A stretch of 64,000 nucleotides of DNA from Pseudisothecium myosuroides. Its lineage: Eukaryota; Streptophyta; Bryopsida; Hypnales; Lembophyllaceae. A program made the position numbers and the translations under genes. Below, piece after piece: positions 24,608 through 36,479 of this stretch (position 1 is its first letter; the number at the start of each line of letters is the position of its first letter). Below the pieces are notes generated by a model. The model did not search any database. It was given only the letters and a program-made list of their open reading frames with translations, and was not told the origin of the DNA. The stretch is from positions 21,018,001-21,082,000 of the forward strand of contig OX637295.1 in the NCBI GenBank assembly GCA_951799445.1, given 5' to 3'.

Positions 24608-26283
24608 ATGGTGACGCTTCTTCTTTTTCTCTCGCTACGCTTTTTTTCTGAGCCTGTTTTGGTTCGTTTTTAAGGTAGTTTGCGTCATTGGAGTTTGGCG
24701 GTAGTCGTGTTGGTGGATTGATTGTAGCGTGGATCGAATGCGATAGAGTTTTTGTTTTGTGATTTCTTGGTGTGGAGGAGATTCGGCGCGTGTTAGGGCT
24801 TTTGTGGAGGAGATTGATCTTGAATAGGGTTTGTTTCTGTTTTGGGGTTCGGTTTCGGTTAATTGAGAGGTGCGACGGTGTTTTGGAGTATCTCGTGAGT
24901 ATAATGTGATTTGGTGTGGATAATCCGATTTTGGTTGCTGTGCGATGGATTTGATGTTTGGTGGTGAAAAAGTTTTTGAAAAGTAGGGTTTGTAATGGAA
25001 TAGTGTGGGATATGGTGCAGGCTTTGCCCGGGCAGCAAACCCCCGACAACTGCCCCAGCTTCAAGCTCGTCATTGTCGGAGATGGTGGAACAGGTATGGA
25101 TGGATTCCGTTCTTTAGAAGTGGTTGTTTTTGACATTGGTAGTGGATCTTTTCCACCGCGGCTTTTTTTTGTATTATAGTTTTAGCTTTGGAAATGTCGC
25201 CCACTGATGATGTGCTTGATTGGTTGATGCAGGAAAGACCACCTTTGTGAAGCGTCATTTGACTGGTGAATTCGAGAAGAAATATGAACGTGAGTGTTCC
25301 TATGCTTGCTGAATGTGTTTTGTATTGGACATTATGGTCTGATTAGACTTGGCAGCGAATTTGTGTTTGTTAGAGTCCTGGGTTGTCTCTGACTACTCCG
25401 GGTTTTGTCGAGCAGCCACTATCGGCGTGGAGGTGCACCCGTTGGACTTCTTCACCAACTGTGGACGCATTCGGTTTTACTGCTGGGATACCGCCGGCCA
25501 AGAGAAATTCGGAGGACTGCGTGATGGATACTAGTGAGTCCATGTGCCCTAGTTCATTTCGATCTGAACCACTGAGATTGAGCTAATGCAATTTTCTGTC
25601 GATTGCGATTAAGGGTGCGTGCTATATTCGGACTGACTGTAATCGTCCTTTATTTCTGCAGTATCCACGGCCAGTGTGCCATCATCATGTTCGACGTGAC
25701 GGCTCGTTTGACGTACAAGAACGTTCCGACCTGGCATCGCGACCTATGCAGGGTGTGCGAGAACATTCCGATCGTGCTTTGTGGAAACAAGGTGGACGTG
25801 AAAAACCGGCAGGTTAAGGCGAAGCAGGTGACATTCCACCGGAAGAAAAACCTTCAATACTACGAGATTTCGGCCAAGTCGAATTACAACTTCGAGAAGC
25901 CTTACCTATATCTGGCTAGGAAGCTTGCAGGGTAAGCATCAGGAAATTTGTAGATATATCTGAATGCTTGGACATCAATCTCTAGTTGAATCGCAACCGT
26001 TCTATATCTGTGGAGGAGAGAACTGTGCTTTAACATGTCGAATAGATTGTTATTGGTCATTCCCAGATGCAGTGGGGTTGGTCGAACTCCTGAGGGGTGT
26101 TGGACTGACGTGAAATCTGAATTGTTTCGCAGTGACGTGAATTTGCACTTCGTGGAGTCGCCTGCCCTGGCTCCTCCCGAGGTTCAAATCGACCTGAATG
26201 CCGTCAAGCAGTACGAAGCGGAACTTCAGGCGGCCACGCTTCTGCCTCTACCCGATGATGATGAGGAAACATTCGACAGCTAG
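24608..26283 (+). CDS. RAN: Ran small GTPase, copy 3 (six exons)
   Basis: Exons are 24608-24610, 25021-25093, 25233-25289, 25416-25533, 25662-25931 and 26133-26283: 672 nt, 223 residues, with the same six exon lengths as copies 1 and 2. The GTPase motifs are complete (GDGGTGKT, Thr46, DTAGQE, NKVD, SAK). The last exon is the most diverged part: [20 protein letters not shown] followed by [10 protein letters not shown], against [18 protein letters not shown] and [10 protein letters not shown] in the others. Introns are unlike those of the divergent pair, so this is the older duplicate. The gene is intact; function is as for copy 1. Confidence 0.97.
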
Positions 26284-26735
26284 ATGGTTGATGGCGTTGG
26301 TAGTTGGCCAGATGCTGAGCAGGCCGGCCAAATTCTTTCTGTGCGACATCTGTTTCATGGAGTGCTGGAAACTGGGAAAGTTTTTTCCTATTTTTTCTCT
26401 AGATTGTTTCGGTCATTCTAGGACACTAGGTAGCCATCACTGTGACTGATAGGATCCGTCATTCATGGAAATGGTCGAGAGGTTTGAGACTTTGAGAATG
26501 TATATGTGGCCGGTTGAAGTTGTATCCGTGAGAGTTCTGCGCTCTGCAGCCTCGATTCTTTTTGTGTTTATCCTTTTCTGCATAGCATCGCTGGTTCTGG
26601 AATGGGGAGTCGGCGATGAAGTGTGAGGGTCTACTGTTGAATATAGAAGTGGGGTATTTTGCTGATTGTACCCCTTGACGGCAGTCTCAGCACTGTCGTT
26701 GGAGAAATATGAAAACGAAATCGATTTGGTGCCCC
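26284..26735 (+). other. Conserved 3' flank of Ran copy 3
   Basis: Aligns with the 3' flank of copy 2 through GTGGGGTA...ACCCCTTGACG and ends at GAAATCGATTTGGTGC near 26735; presumably 3' UTR. From 26736 to 27330 there is no feature. Confidence 0.55.
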
Positions 26736-27329
26736 AAATTTGTGCTGGTGTGAACCCTGGCTGAATGGGAGAGACGTTAGGCTCTCACAGATCAAGGAAC
26801 ACCGTTTATTCCATCAAGAATGTTTACCTCTTGTTGCTCAAGTGACTAAGCTTACCGCGCTTCACTGAATAGCTTGTTAATGATTATCCCAATGTACAGA
26901 ATTTAAGTGATAAAGAAAGTCGTTTGCCTTAAAATATTGTATGACCGTTAAATGAGTTAAATGCACACAACCCATTTTCAATCTCAATGACCCGAACTCT
27001 TGAGAATTTTACACATAACTATGGCACAACTAGTCACTCCATGACCAGTGCCATACCTTCCCCATATAGAAGCTTACGACCCATTTCCAACCACCTCAGG
27101 AATTGAGCATACAGGATCTGCAGGATAGGTTTGGTGAGGGAAAAAATTTCCCCGTGCAGTGACATAGATTTCAGAAGGACTTGAAATTGTTTTACATTTT
27201 TGTCCTCGAAAATGATGTTATCATGAATTTTTTTCGTGAAGATTTCGTTAAACCTATTCTTGTTATATAGGTAATTTTATTTCCAACTATAGGTTGGTTA
27301 CAAAATCAATATAAGTGATAATTGTAGCT

Positions 27330-29045
27330 TTCAATGTAATGTGGGGTGTAGTTCAATTACGAATTTTTCAGTCAGCTTTCATTAGAAAGTTCAGCAACTT
27401 TGGGAAGCTCTAACATGCTCATAAATAAACCGATTTTGAAATTGTAAGTTGCGTCGAAATTGCAATGAAGTGCTCTTCAACTTCATAACAAGTTAATAAT
27501 AAAATAATTTAATATCACACAATAATTTGGATTACTTTTATACACTATATTAGAGAAAAAGTGAGCCCTCAAATGTGTCCCTAGTGCTCTTCTGAAGGGA
27601 CCCCTCCAATTGCTTTTAAATTGTCCTTTTGTAATCTGAGCAGGCTCTATCTCCTATTTGCGTGCACCCTTGTGATGATGGTAGAGACCAAATGTGATTG
27701 GTCATTGTGTAAATTGTGATGGTGGCCTAGTTGCCAGGGCAACCTTGTGATGATGGCCTAGTCCCTACTTGGTACAATGAAGTCACACTTAGATGTACTT
27801 AAATGTACAACTTTGATAAATTAGTGCTACATTTAGACACTAATTGTGTAAGAGAGTTCACAAAGCCTTTAAAATAACCATATTCATCCCAAGCTCAAAC
27901 TACTTACCTTTAGAAAATCACATGAGATGGCGCCCCTTATTTGTCAGCAATTCTGACTATATCGTAGTAGCCACCCTACAACTCCTTTGAGTAGCCTTGA
28001 CTATCAAACTAGGGAGGCCCTCTAGAAGGCCCTTTTTTCTCTAATGTCTACCATTTCATAGGGAACCTTTGGAAGATAGTCAAAGATTCTTTGCAATGGG
28101 GTGAAGAACAAGCAAGAAATTATACAAACTATTCAAGTGTTGTGGAATCAAGTATCTCTAAAGCAATTGTCAAGGTTCATTTCTAATATTTACAATTAAA
28201 TACAAGTTGTAATTTTCACAAATGGTGGGAACATTAGATGGTAGATAGAATATAGAAAACATCAAACTCTTTGTATGATTTTCAATTACATATGTGTATT
28301 TGTAATGATAATGAAGTAGACTTTAGTATGATTTCAACGCAATTTACAATCCCAAATTCCATTCTTTTTTGAGCGTATATGGACTTCCTGAAGTTCTCCT
28401 AATCTCAATAGGATTCAAAAATTTGTAAATGAACTGCACCCCACTGTACAATTGGGTACAAGAACCTTACGAATTTTTGCATCCTGTTGAGATTAGGTCA
28501 ACTTTGGGAGGCCCGTGTGTACTCAAAATTGAACGGAATTTCGAATTTCGAATTTCATTGGAATCACACTGAAGTCTACTTTATCATCATTTCAAAGACA
28601 CATATGTAATTGCAAATAATACAAAGAGTTTGATATTTTCTATACACTATGTATTATCTAGTGTTGCCAACATTTGTGAAAGTTACAACTTATATTCAAT
28701 GGTACATACAAGAAATGAACCTTCACAATTGCTTAAGAGATACTTGATCTTGTACCACTTGAATTGCTTATATGAGTTTTTGCTTGTTCTTCACCCCATT
28801 GCAAAAAAACTTTGACTATCTTCCAAAGGTTCTCTATTAAATGGTAGATAGTGTATAAAAGAAATTCAAATTGTTGTATGATTTGAATTTATTCATTTTT
28901 CACTTGTTATGAAGTTGAAGTGCACTTCATTGCAATTCCAATGCAATTTGCGGTTCCAAAATCAGTTCATTTTTTAGCATGCTAAAGCTTCTTGAAGTTG
29001 ATGAACTTTCTAGTGAAAACTAATTGAAAAATTCGTAAGGTTCAT
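27330..29045. repeat. Long foldback interrupted by an insertion
   Basis: A right arm of about 560 bp (28486-29045) is the inverted, imperfect copy of two left segments, 28045-28415 and 27330-27552. The left segments are separated by about 490 bp that the right arm lacks. Innermost pairing is around AATCTCAA (28405) and TTGAGATTA (28486), leaving a loop of about 70 bp. The uninterrupted arm therefore records the state before the 27553-28040 insertion. Confidence 0.7.
27553..28040. mobile_element. CATTA-family foldback element in the 27-29 kb palindrome
   Basis: Ends are TATTAGAGAAAAAGTGAGCC (from about 27549) and, in complement, CATTAGAGAAAAAAGGGCC (to about 28041). Flanks are TACACTA on the left and TCTACC on the right. 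The opposite arm near 28845 reads TACACTATCTACC in complement, an exact joining of the two flanks. Hence insertion without visible target duplication. Confidence 0.65.
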
Positions 29046-29668
29046 GTACCTGACTGTACATGTTGAGATCATTATATGGTTTCAATGTACACTTCTAGGA
29101 CATTTTTGTTGCTTGTGCTGGTCTTGAGTTATGTGAGCAACGTAAGGTACAACAATTGATCGGAAATAGAGCTATCTAAACTTTGGAAATGGAGTAGTGA
29201 TAAAAAATAGGTTGGTTATTCTATCCCAACATTTATTCTATTAAGTATGCATTGACAATATTGCAGTGTCATGTTTTCATCCTAGAACAATATAATCCAG
29301 TTGTTTTGTTTAATGTTCACAACGAAAACCTTGAGCATAATTATCTTTCTTGTGATTGTGGATAAATATCATTCAAGTATTTCATCCGGCGTCCACTATG
29401 GAAACCTAGAGCACGATGACCATTCTTGTGATTTGTCATGCACACATTTTCCCTTGCTTTGCAAACAAAAATATGCAATGGAAGTGTCCTTGTAGATTTT
29501 TGCAACACTTGTACGCTGAATACACCACATAGTTGTAGAGATGTTTTCAGGAAGGTAGACATGTTCTTGTAATCCTTCAAGTTTTAGAGAGGTGGAAAAT
29601 ATTTGAGTATCTCTTTTGGAAACGGGGAATTTCATAAGAGATAAGTGCAGAATTGAACAATAGGACTG

Positions 29669-29945
29669 CATTACAAAGAATTTCAGCCCTCGAAGGGGCC
29701 GTGAGTTTTGAAACCCCCAGTGCATTTGTAGAAAAAATAAAAATAAAAAATTATTTTTTATTTTTTAAAATTCAGGTGCTGATGTGGCACTATTGGTGCC
29801 ACATCAGCTACATGTAAAAAATTTTATTCTTTTAATAATTTTTTAGTTTTTTAATAATTTTAAAAAAAAATTCTGTAATTGCATCGCAAAGGTGCCAAAA
29901 ATGAACTATTAGCGGCTTCTTTGAGGGCTGAAACTTTTTGCAATG
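29669..29945. mobile_element. CATTA-family element, 29.7 kb
   Basis: The left end CATTACAAAGAATTTCAGCC and the right end, in complement, CATTGCAAAAAGTTTCAGCC share the AGCCCTC continuation. The central palindrome at 29778-29808 pairs GCTGATGTGGCAC with GTGCCACATCAGC. Flanking triplets CTG and AAC differ. No open frame. The flanks 29046-29668 and 29946-30526 contain nothing recognised. Confidence 0.7.
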
Positions 29946-30526
29946 AACGGAATGGAAGAACAGTTGATCCAACATTCCGGAAGAACAATGTGACTATTAC
30001 AGAATTCCGGAATGTCATTGAACAAAGAAGATAATAAAAGTGACTTCCATTTTAAATGGTCCTACTTTCAGTAAATGTTGTTGAACTGGTTGATCAACAC
30101 TAACATCGACACAATTCTTGGTTGCATTGAAAATTACATGTTTAAAAAGGATTGGACAAGCATCATAGAATCCTACAAAGTACTTGATTAAGGGAGTCGA
30201 CCCATTTCCGACTACTTAAATGTAGGGCGGGTTTCTTCAAGGGAGGAATTTAGTCGTGTGTAGAAATAGAGTTTGGAAAGTTCCCGTAATTTTTCAGATT
30301 TTTATTTCTCAAAAGATAATTACTATGAATATTTTTGCTGAAGATTCTCTTTGGCCTATACTCGTTATATAGACCTCCATATTTTATACCAAGGGCTTGT
30401 TGCAAATCCACCAAGGGTTGGTTGCAATATAAAATCTTGTAGCCAATCATAATGCGCCACAATTGTGTTGGAAAGCGTGCCGTAATTAATGATTTTTTGT
30501 CTTCTGCTGAGCAAAAAGACAACAAC

Positions 30527-30809
30527 CACTAGAAGAAAACTGCGTTGTACTCAACAAAAAGTGTGGGGTGGATTTTGTTGAATTCTCCCTTCATAACGTA
30601 GAATTTTGCATTCTAATACAAAATTCTGCATTTTACTTGTCAAATTTTGTGTTGAAACGGTGGAACGCAAAATTTTGTGTTATGAAGGGAGAACTCAACA
30701 AAATCCACCCCACTTTTTGTTGAGTACAATGCAGTTTTTGTCAAATACAACGCAGATTTGACAAGTAAAACGCAGTTTTTGACAAGTTAAATGCAATTTT
30801 CTTCTAGTG
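30527..30809. mobile_element. CACTA-type MITE, TSD AAC
   Basis: Begins CACTAGAAGAAAA and ends TTTTCTTCTAGTG, the En/Spm (CACTA) terminal motif, with AAC on both sides (30524-30526 and 30810-30812). Inner subterminal repeats include the inverted pair GGTGGATTTTGTTGA / TCAACAAAATCCACC and several AACGCAG words, as expected for transposase-binding sites. 283 bp, non-coding. Confidence 0.9.
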
Positions 30810-31430
30810 AACCTACATAGCAAAAATAGGTGCTTGGTCGAAAAGGGGTCGGCTCCCTTACACATCAAAATGTGCAATGTTTTTATAAATTGAAAGTCTT
30901 TAGAATATTTGCAACTTGTACATTTTTCTTTATAATTCTTTTTTGTACAAATTTCATGAGTTTAGAATTTGAATGCCTTAAAGTGCCTAATTCAATCTTG
31001 TGTTGATTTTCAAAAGGATTTAAAAAAAATTGGCACAATCAATTTTTTTTTATGAATTAAAAGTCTTTAGACTATTTGCAACTTGTACATTTTAAAAAAA
31101 ATTCTTTTTTGTACAAATTTCATGAGTTTAGAATTTGGGTGCTTTAAAGTGCCTAATTCAATCTTGTTTTGATTTTCAGATAAATTTCAAAAAAAATTAG
31201 CTTGATCAAAAGATTTTCATGGATTGAAAGTCTTTAGACTATTTGCAACTTCTAAATTTTTCTTTTACATTCTTTCTTGTATGAATTTCATGAATTTAGA
31301 ATTAAGGGGCCTTAATCCCTCAAGACCTACCAATGTTTTGACAATGGAGGTTTTCAATGAATCTTCTGTCTTTGATATTTTTTGCACATGGATGTGCTTG
31401 AAATTTTTAATTTTGACCGTATAAGAGTAA

Positions 31431-31823
31431 GAGCATCCCCACCAAGAGGGTTCTGTATCCCTATCCAGATGAAATCCATCCGGGTAGGGAAGAACCCCCC
31501 CAGCATTCCCTACCCTAAAAATTTAGGGAAGGGAGGGTCTAAATCCCGTATATGGGAGCCCAAGTAGGGAATTCGAGGTTGGTAAACCCTTAACAGGCTT
31601 TTACTGGAGATCTTATTCATGGATGGCTCCGATCTCAATTTGAATGCGTGTTCTCCGTGCTTTTACTAATTCCACTGTTGCTTTTGCCACGTTCTGCCTT
31701 GCAGACAAAAGAACTGTAAACTTTTAAGGAAGCATTGGTGGGGGAAGACTTCCGTATCTCCATCAGTTGTGGATGATTTGGAGTTTAGGGAAAGGGATAC
31801 GGAACAGGTTGGTGGGGATGCTC
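31431..31823. mobile_element. Tourist/PIF-Harbinger-like MITE, TSD TAA
   Basis: Both ends read GAGCATCCCCACCA inward (14 of 14), with weaker pairing to about 36 bp. TAA lies on both sides (31428-31430 and 31824-31826). Single ends with a related TAAGAGCATNGCCAC motif occur at 43947 and 53547, perhaps fragments. Confidence 0.8.
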
Positions 31824-32856
31824 TAAAGACTACTTTGTCTAGTATGCGTGGAATTAATTGTAGAAAATATTGACTATTGCATTTGTAGATTAGAACAATT
31901 TTGGATGATCAACTTTATAGGCAAAAAATGCAACTTTGGGAGAAGAAAAATTATAAGAAGATAAGTAATGCTTTTTTTTCCCTAAAAAAAAATTGTATTG
32001 GAATCTAAGGCAAATGTAGTGATTTTTAATTTTTTTAAATGAAAAATAAAAAACTTTCTCAAATTTGTACACATTTTCAAACAGAAAGAACCAAAACTGA
32101 CTTACTAACCAAATTGGATCCTACAATATATTTAAAAATTTATATGGGTAGTAATTTTAGAAATTTAAATTTTGATATAATTATTAGCGTATTTTTTGGA
32201 ACATCTACAAAAAATTTGGAATCATTCTAATTATTTTTGGATTCTTAATTGCACCAAATTGAACCTTGTATTTAAAATTGCTAAAAATACAAATTTGAAA
32301 TTTCTTTTTTCTAGACCCAGTTTATTCGTGCAAAGTAATGATGAGGGTTGCTATTATGTGAGTATAGGAGTGTGAGCCCTTGAGCCTATAATACTACACA
32401 CTTATGTTATAGGTGTATATACTATAGAAACCATCTATGATTATAGGATATATATGTTACAAATACCCTTATTATAGGTGTTTATGATACATACACCCTC
32501 TATAGTGTGGGGTATTTATATTATAGGTACCTACATTGTAGGCTCAATGCTTACAAGCTCGCATTCTTGGGCTCATATACTAGCACCGTTGGAGTAATGA
32601 CTACAAATGTCCAAGAATATATTTTTTCCCATCCCTACTATTCCTTTCATTATAAAAAATCTATAATTGCTCCCATTTTTCTGTTAGACTACATTTCCTA
32701 AACAATTTCCTAAATACTTCTCACATTGAAAATTGGAAAATTGAAAAGTACAACAAGTTTACGGGTGATTGCATGAAAAACTGGTCAATTTTGTTCCACG
32801 TTGCCACGTTGGCAAAACTAAGGTTGTCTTTTGCTATAACATTTGAAATATAAATC

Positions 32857-33767
32857 CAATGCCAAAAACAAAAAAGCTATTTCTAGATATCGTGATTGTT
32901 ATTCTATCCCTTATTTTTTTTTTAAATTAAAAAATCATTTAATATTTAAAATTCAATTTCTCTAATTTATCATTTTTTCAAATTCAGGGGTTTTGAATAT
33001 GATTGAGCAGCTTAAATTAATGATTCTTAGTTGAAATTTCTATGGTACATTCCTATAGTAGGTAGACATGTTTCTACCAAAGGGCATCTAAAAATACATT
33101 ATTTTATGTCCTCCACATTTGTGCAAAGAGGCCTCCCTTGTGCGCGCAGTTGTGAACAATAGAAATGGTTTTGACCTCATTTTTTTGTTGAAATCCATCA
33201 CTAGGAAGTCCTTCCAAATGACCAAATTTTTAGTTTTTATATTATTTTTTTTCTATTTATTACAAATTAAAACGTCAAAGTATGCATTTTTTGGGACATA
33301 TTCTCGGACATAGAATTGGTCCCAAAAAATGCATACTTTGACGTTTTAATTTGTAATAAATAGAAAAAAAAATTACATAAAAACTAAAAATTGGTCATTT
33401 GGAAGGACTTCCTAGTGATGGATTTCAACAAAAAAAATGAGGTCAAAACCATTTCTATTGTTCACAACTACGCGCGCAAGGGAAGCCTCTTTGCACAAAT
33501 GTGGAGGACATAAAATAATGTATTTTTAGATGCCCTTTGGTAGGAACATGTCTACCTACTATAGGAATGTACCATAGAAATTTCAACTAAGAATCATTAA
33601 TTTAAGCTGCTCAGTCATATTCAAAACACCTGATAAATTTGAAAAAATGATAAATTTGAGAAATTGAATATTAAATATTAAATTATTTTTTAATTTAAAA
33701 AAAAAATAAGGGATAGAATAAAAATCACAATATCTAATAATAGCTTTTTTGTTTTTGGCATTGGAAT
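32857..33767. repeat. 0.9-kb near-perfect hairpin
   Basis: Arms of about 445-450 bp are inverted copies with few differences (for example TGCGCGCAGTTGTGAAC against GTTCACAACTACGCGCGCA). The loop is only about 18 bp around 33298-33316. Outer ends pair TCCAATGCCAAAAAC with GTTTTTGGCATTGGA. No flanking duplication seen and no protein-like frame; transcripts would fold into long double-stranded RNA. Confidence 0.9.
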
Positions 33768-33772
33768 CTTAA

Positions 33773-35019
33773 CTCCTAAAGGCCCAAGGCCTTTTTTCTG
33801 CCAAAAAACACTCAAAACTGCCATTTCTATAGCAAGGAGTAAAAAAAAATGAAAAATGTCTTTTTGCACATCTAACCGTAGGATCTTACATCTAACTACA
33901 CTAAATAGGGTATTTAGTGTTGGCAACACTATTTGCGAACCATGACACTAAATATCATTAAGCCTACTAAAGTAAGTAACATTAAATGTAATTTCTAACA
34001 TTAAATATACTCTATGGTAAATCTGAAATCTGAAAATGTTTACATTTAGTGTTAGAACTTATTAAAGGAAGGTAGAAGGGAAGAGAAGACAAAGGCGGCG
34101 CATTGAAGTTTAGCACTACACTAATCGTCCTAAAATTGACATTTAGTGTAGGGTCAAGTAGGGTGGTAATTACACTAAATGTAATCCAACACTAAATACC
34201 CTATTTAGTGTAGTATGAAAATGTGTGGGAAAAATTTCAGAATTTTTGACCGCTCAGATTGCAAGATATCTGCGTTTAAAGTGGAAAAAACAAGTATTTC
34301 AGCACATTGCGGGACTAGATTTTTTGACTTTAAACATTCTGCACTTAAAATTTTTGCACTACAGAGTTTTGTGCTTCAAAACCTTTTAGTGGAGAATTGA
34401 GTTGAGAGTCTAGGGAAAAAAAAATATTCAAAAAAACTTAATTATCATTCCTAAAAAATTTATTAAGTAGAAGTAGGTACCAGATAGAAGGAAAATCTAA
34501 AACATTAATATATTTTAGATGGAATTAAAATATACTAATCCCAATGGTGAGATTGTTCTAGCAAGTAAACTAAACCATGAGAATTTGTTTTTCTTGAAAA
34601 ATTGCAAAAATAGCATTCAGAAATGAATCCTACAAGTTATTTTTTTCAAGAAGATGCTCTAATTGCCCGAAAAACAAGAATGTCTATAACTTTCTCATAC
34701 CAAATCCAAATGAAATGAATCAAAGCTTTCCACAAAGACAAAAATATAATCTACAAGAAAAAAAATATTAAAAAAAAAAAATCAAATTTTTGCCAAATTT
34801 TTTTTGCTGCCCAGACTGTCCAGTTACGAAAAAAAGTAACATATTTGGCCATAACTTTTGACTCCTATTTCCAAATGTCCTGAAATTTAGTGCATATGAA
34901 AGATATTCCTTGCGCCCACCTTCTATTAAAATTTCAGCTTAAAATATAGAACTCTCTAGTCACACGGACCTGCCCAAAATTTCTATACGGCCAAAAAATG
35001 CATGCCGGTCCTTTAGGGG
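33773..35019 (+). mobile_element. TTAA-family module inside the composite element
   Basis: The left end follows TTAA (33769-33772) with CTCCTAAAGGCCC; the right end is CTTTAGGGGT followed by GAA, so the right TTAA is degenerate. The interior shares long blocks with 35560-36479 (AACTGCCATTTCTATAGCAA, ATCTAACCGTAGGATCTTA, GATTGCAAGATATCTGCGTT). Confidence 0.6.
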
Positions 35020-35559
35020 TGAATTCAAAAATTATAGCATAGAACAACCTTGTCTTGCTAAAGTGTAACGAAAATCAACCAGTCTTTCATGCAATCACCC
35101 TTACAAACTTAGTACTCTACAAATTCCTAGTTTATAAAATATTAAGACTAGTTTTCATCCTACCGAGAATATGCCATTGAGAATTTGAAGAGGACACCTT
35201 GTGTTCTCTTAGTTCTTTAGGGGGTTAAATTACCTCATTCAATTTTGTTTTGATTCTTAGATAGATTTTTAAAAAATTAGCACAATTAAAAGATTTTCAT
35301 GAATTGAAAGTCTTTAGACTGTTTGCAACTTCTAAGTTTTTCATTTTCATTCTTTCACGTACAAATTCCGTAAGTTTAGAATTTGAATGCCTTAAAGTAC
35401 TTTATTCAATTTTTTTTAATTTTTAGATAAATTTCCAAAAAATTAGCACAATTGAAAGATTTTCATAAATTGAAAGCCTTTAGACTATTTGCAACTTCTA
35501 CATTTTTTTTTCATTCTTTCAAGTACAAATTTCATGAGTTTAGAACTAAGGGACTTTAA

Positions 35560-36479
35560 CCCCTAAAGTTCCGAGGCCTATTTTCTACCAAAAAACACTC
35601 AAAACTGCCATTTCTATAGCAAAGAGTAAAAAAAAATTTAATTGTTTTTTTGTCACATCTAACCGTAGGATCTTACACCTAATTGGTATGAGAATGTGTG
35701 GAAAAAATTTCAGAATTTTTGACCACACAGATTGCAAGATATCTGCGTTTAAAGTGGAAAAAACAAGTTTTTCAGCACATTGCGGGATCAGATTTTTTGA
35801 CTTTAAACATTTTTAACTTAAAATTTTTGCAATACAGAGTTTTGAGCTTTAAATCTTTATAGTGGAGAATTGAGTTGAGAGTCTAGGAAAAAAAAAAAAA
35901 CTCAAAAAAACTTAATTATCATTCTTAAAAAAATTGTTAAGTAGAAGTAGGTACAAGATAGAAGGAAAATCTAAAATATTCATATATTTAAGATGGAATT
36001 AAAATGCACTAATCCCAATGGTGAGATTGTTCTAGCAAGTAAACTAAACCATTCAAAAAAAAAAAATTGAAAAATTACAAAAATTGCATTCCGAAATGCA
36101 TCCTACAAGTTATTTTTTTCAAGAAGATGCTCTAATTGCCCGAAAAACAAGAATGTCCATAACTTCCTCATAACGAATCCAAATGAGATGAATCAAAGCT
36201 TTCCAGATAGACAAAAATATAATCTATGAGAAAAAAAATATTAAAAAAAAAATTCAAAATTTTGCAAATTTTTTTTGCTGCCCCCCGTCCCCACGAATTC
36301 CAAGAAATGGCATAATTTCTTGCTCAAAGGTCCGATTTCAAATTTTTTTTTTCTGCCACGTATCTCTCTCAATTCTTCATGTTCACAAAAATTTTCAAAA
36401 ACTTAGGAGAAAATTTCAGCCCGTAGGTACCTGCCCCAAGTCCCATTTGTCCCCCGAACGGACAATGGTCCTTTAGGGG
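35560..36479 (+). mobile_element. TTAA-flanked TIR element, copy C
   Basis: TTAA|CCCCTAAAG on the left (TTAA 35556-35559) and CTTTAGGGG|TTAA on the right (36480-36483): nine-base perfect TIR and four-base duplication. It interrupts a tandem-repeat monomer at its TTAA; neighbouring uninterrupted monomers show one TTAA and serve as empty sites. 920 bp, no transposase frame. Confidence 0.88.

Larger units (their letters stand above)
32763..35100. mobile_element. TIR element with 4-bp target duplication (TTAC)
   Basis: The left end GGGTGATTGCATGAAA is matched in complement at the right end, with similarity for about 90 bp to GCTATAA. TTAC lies on both sides (32759-32762 and 35101-35104). Same family as 13228-13942. 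The interior is filled by the 0.9-kb hairpin (32857-33767) and a TTAA-family module (33773-35019), so it is a composite. Confidence 0.7.
31316..35224. mobile_element. TTAA-flanked composite insertion, copy B (3.9 kb)
   Basis: TTAA at 31312-31315 and 35225-35228. Left end TCCCTCAAGACC; right end CTTTAGGGGG. It sits at the TTAA of a tandem-repeat monomer, and removing it restores the monomer period. It contains a TAA-flanked MITE (31431-31823) and the 4-bp-TSD element (32763-35100). Without the latter it would be about 1.57 kb. No transposase frame. Confidence 0.75.
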
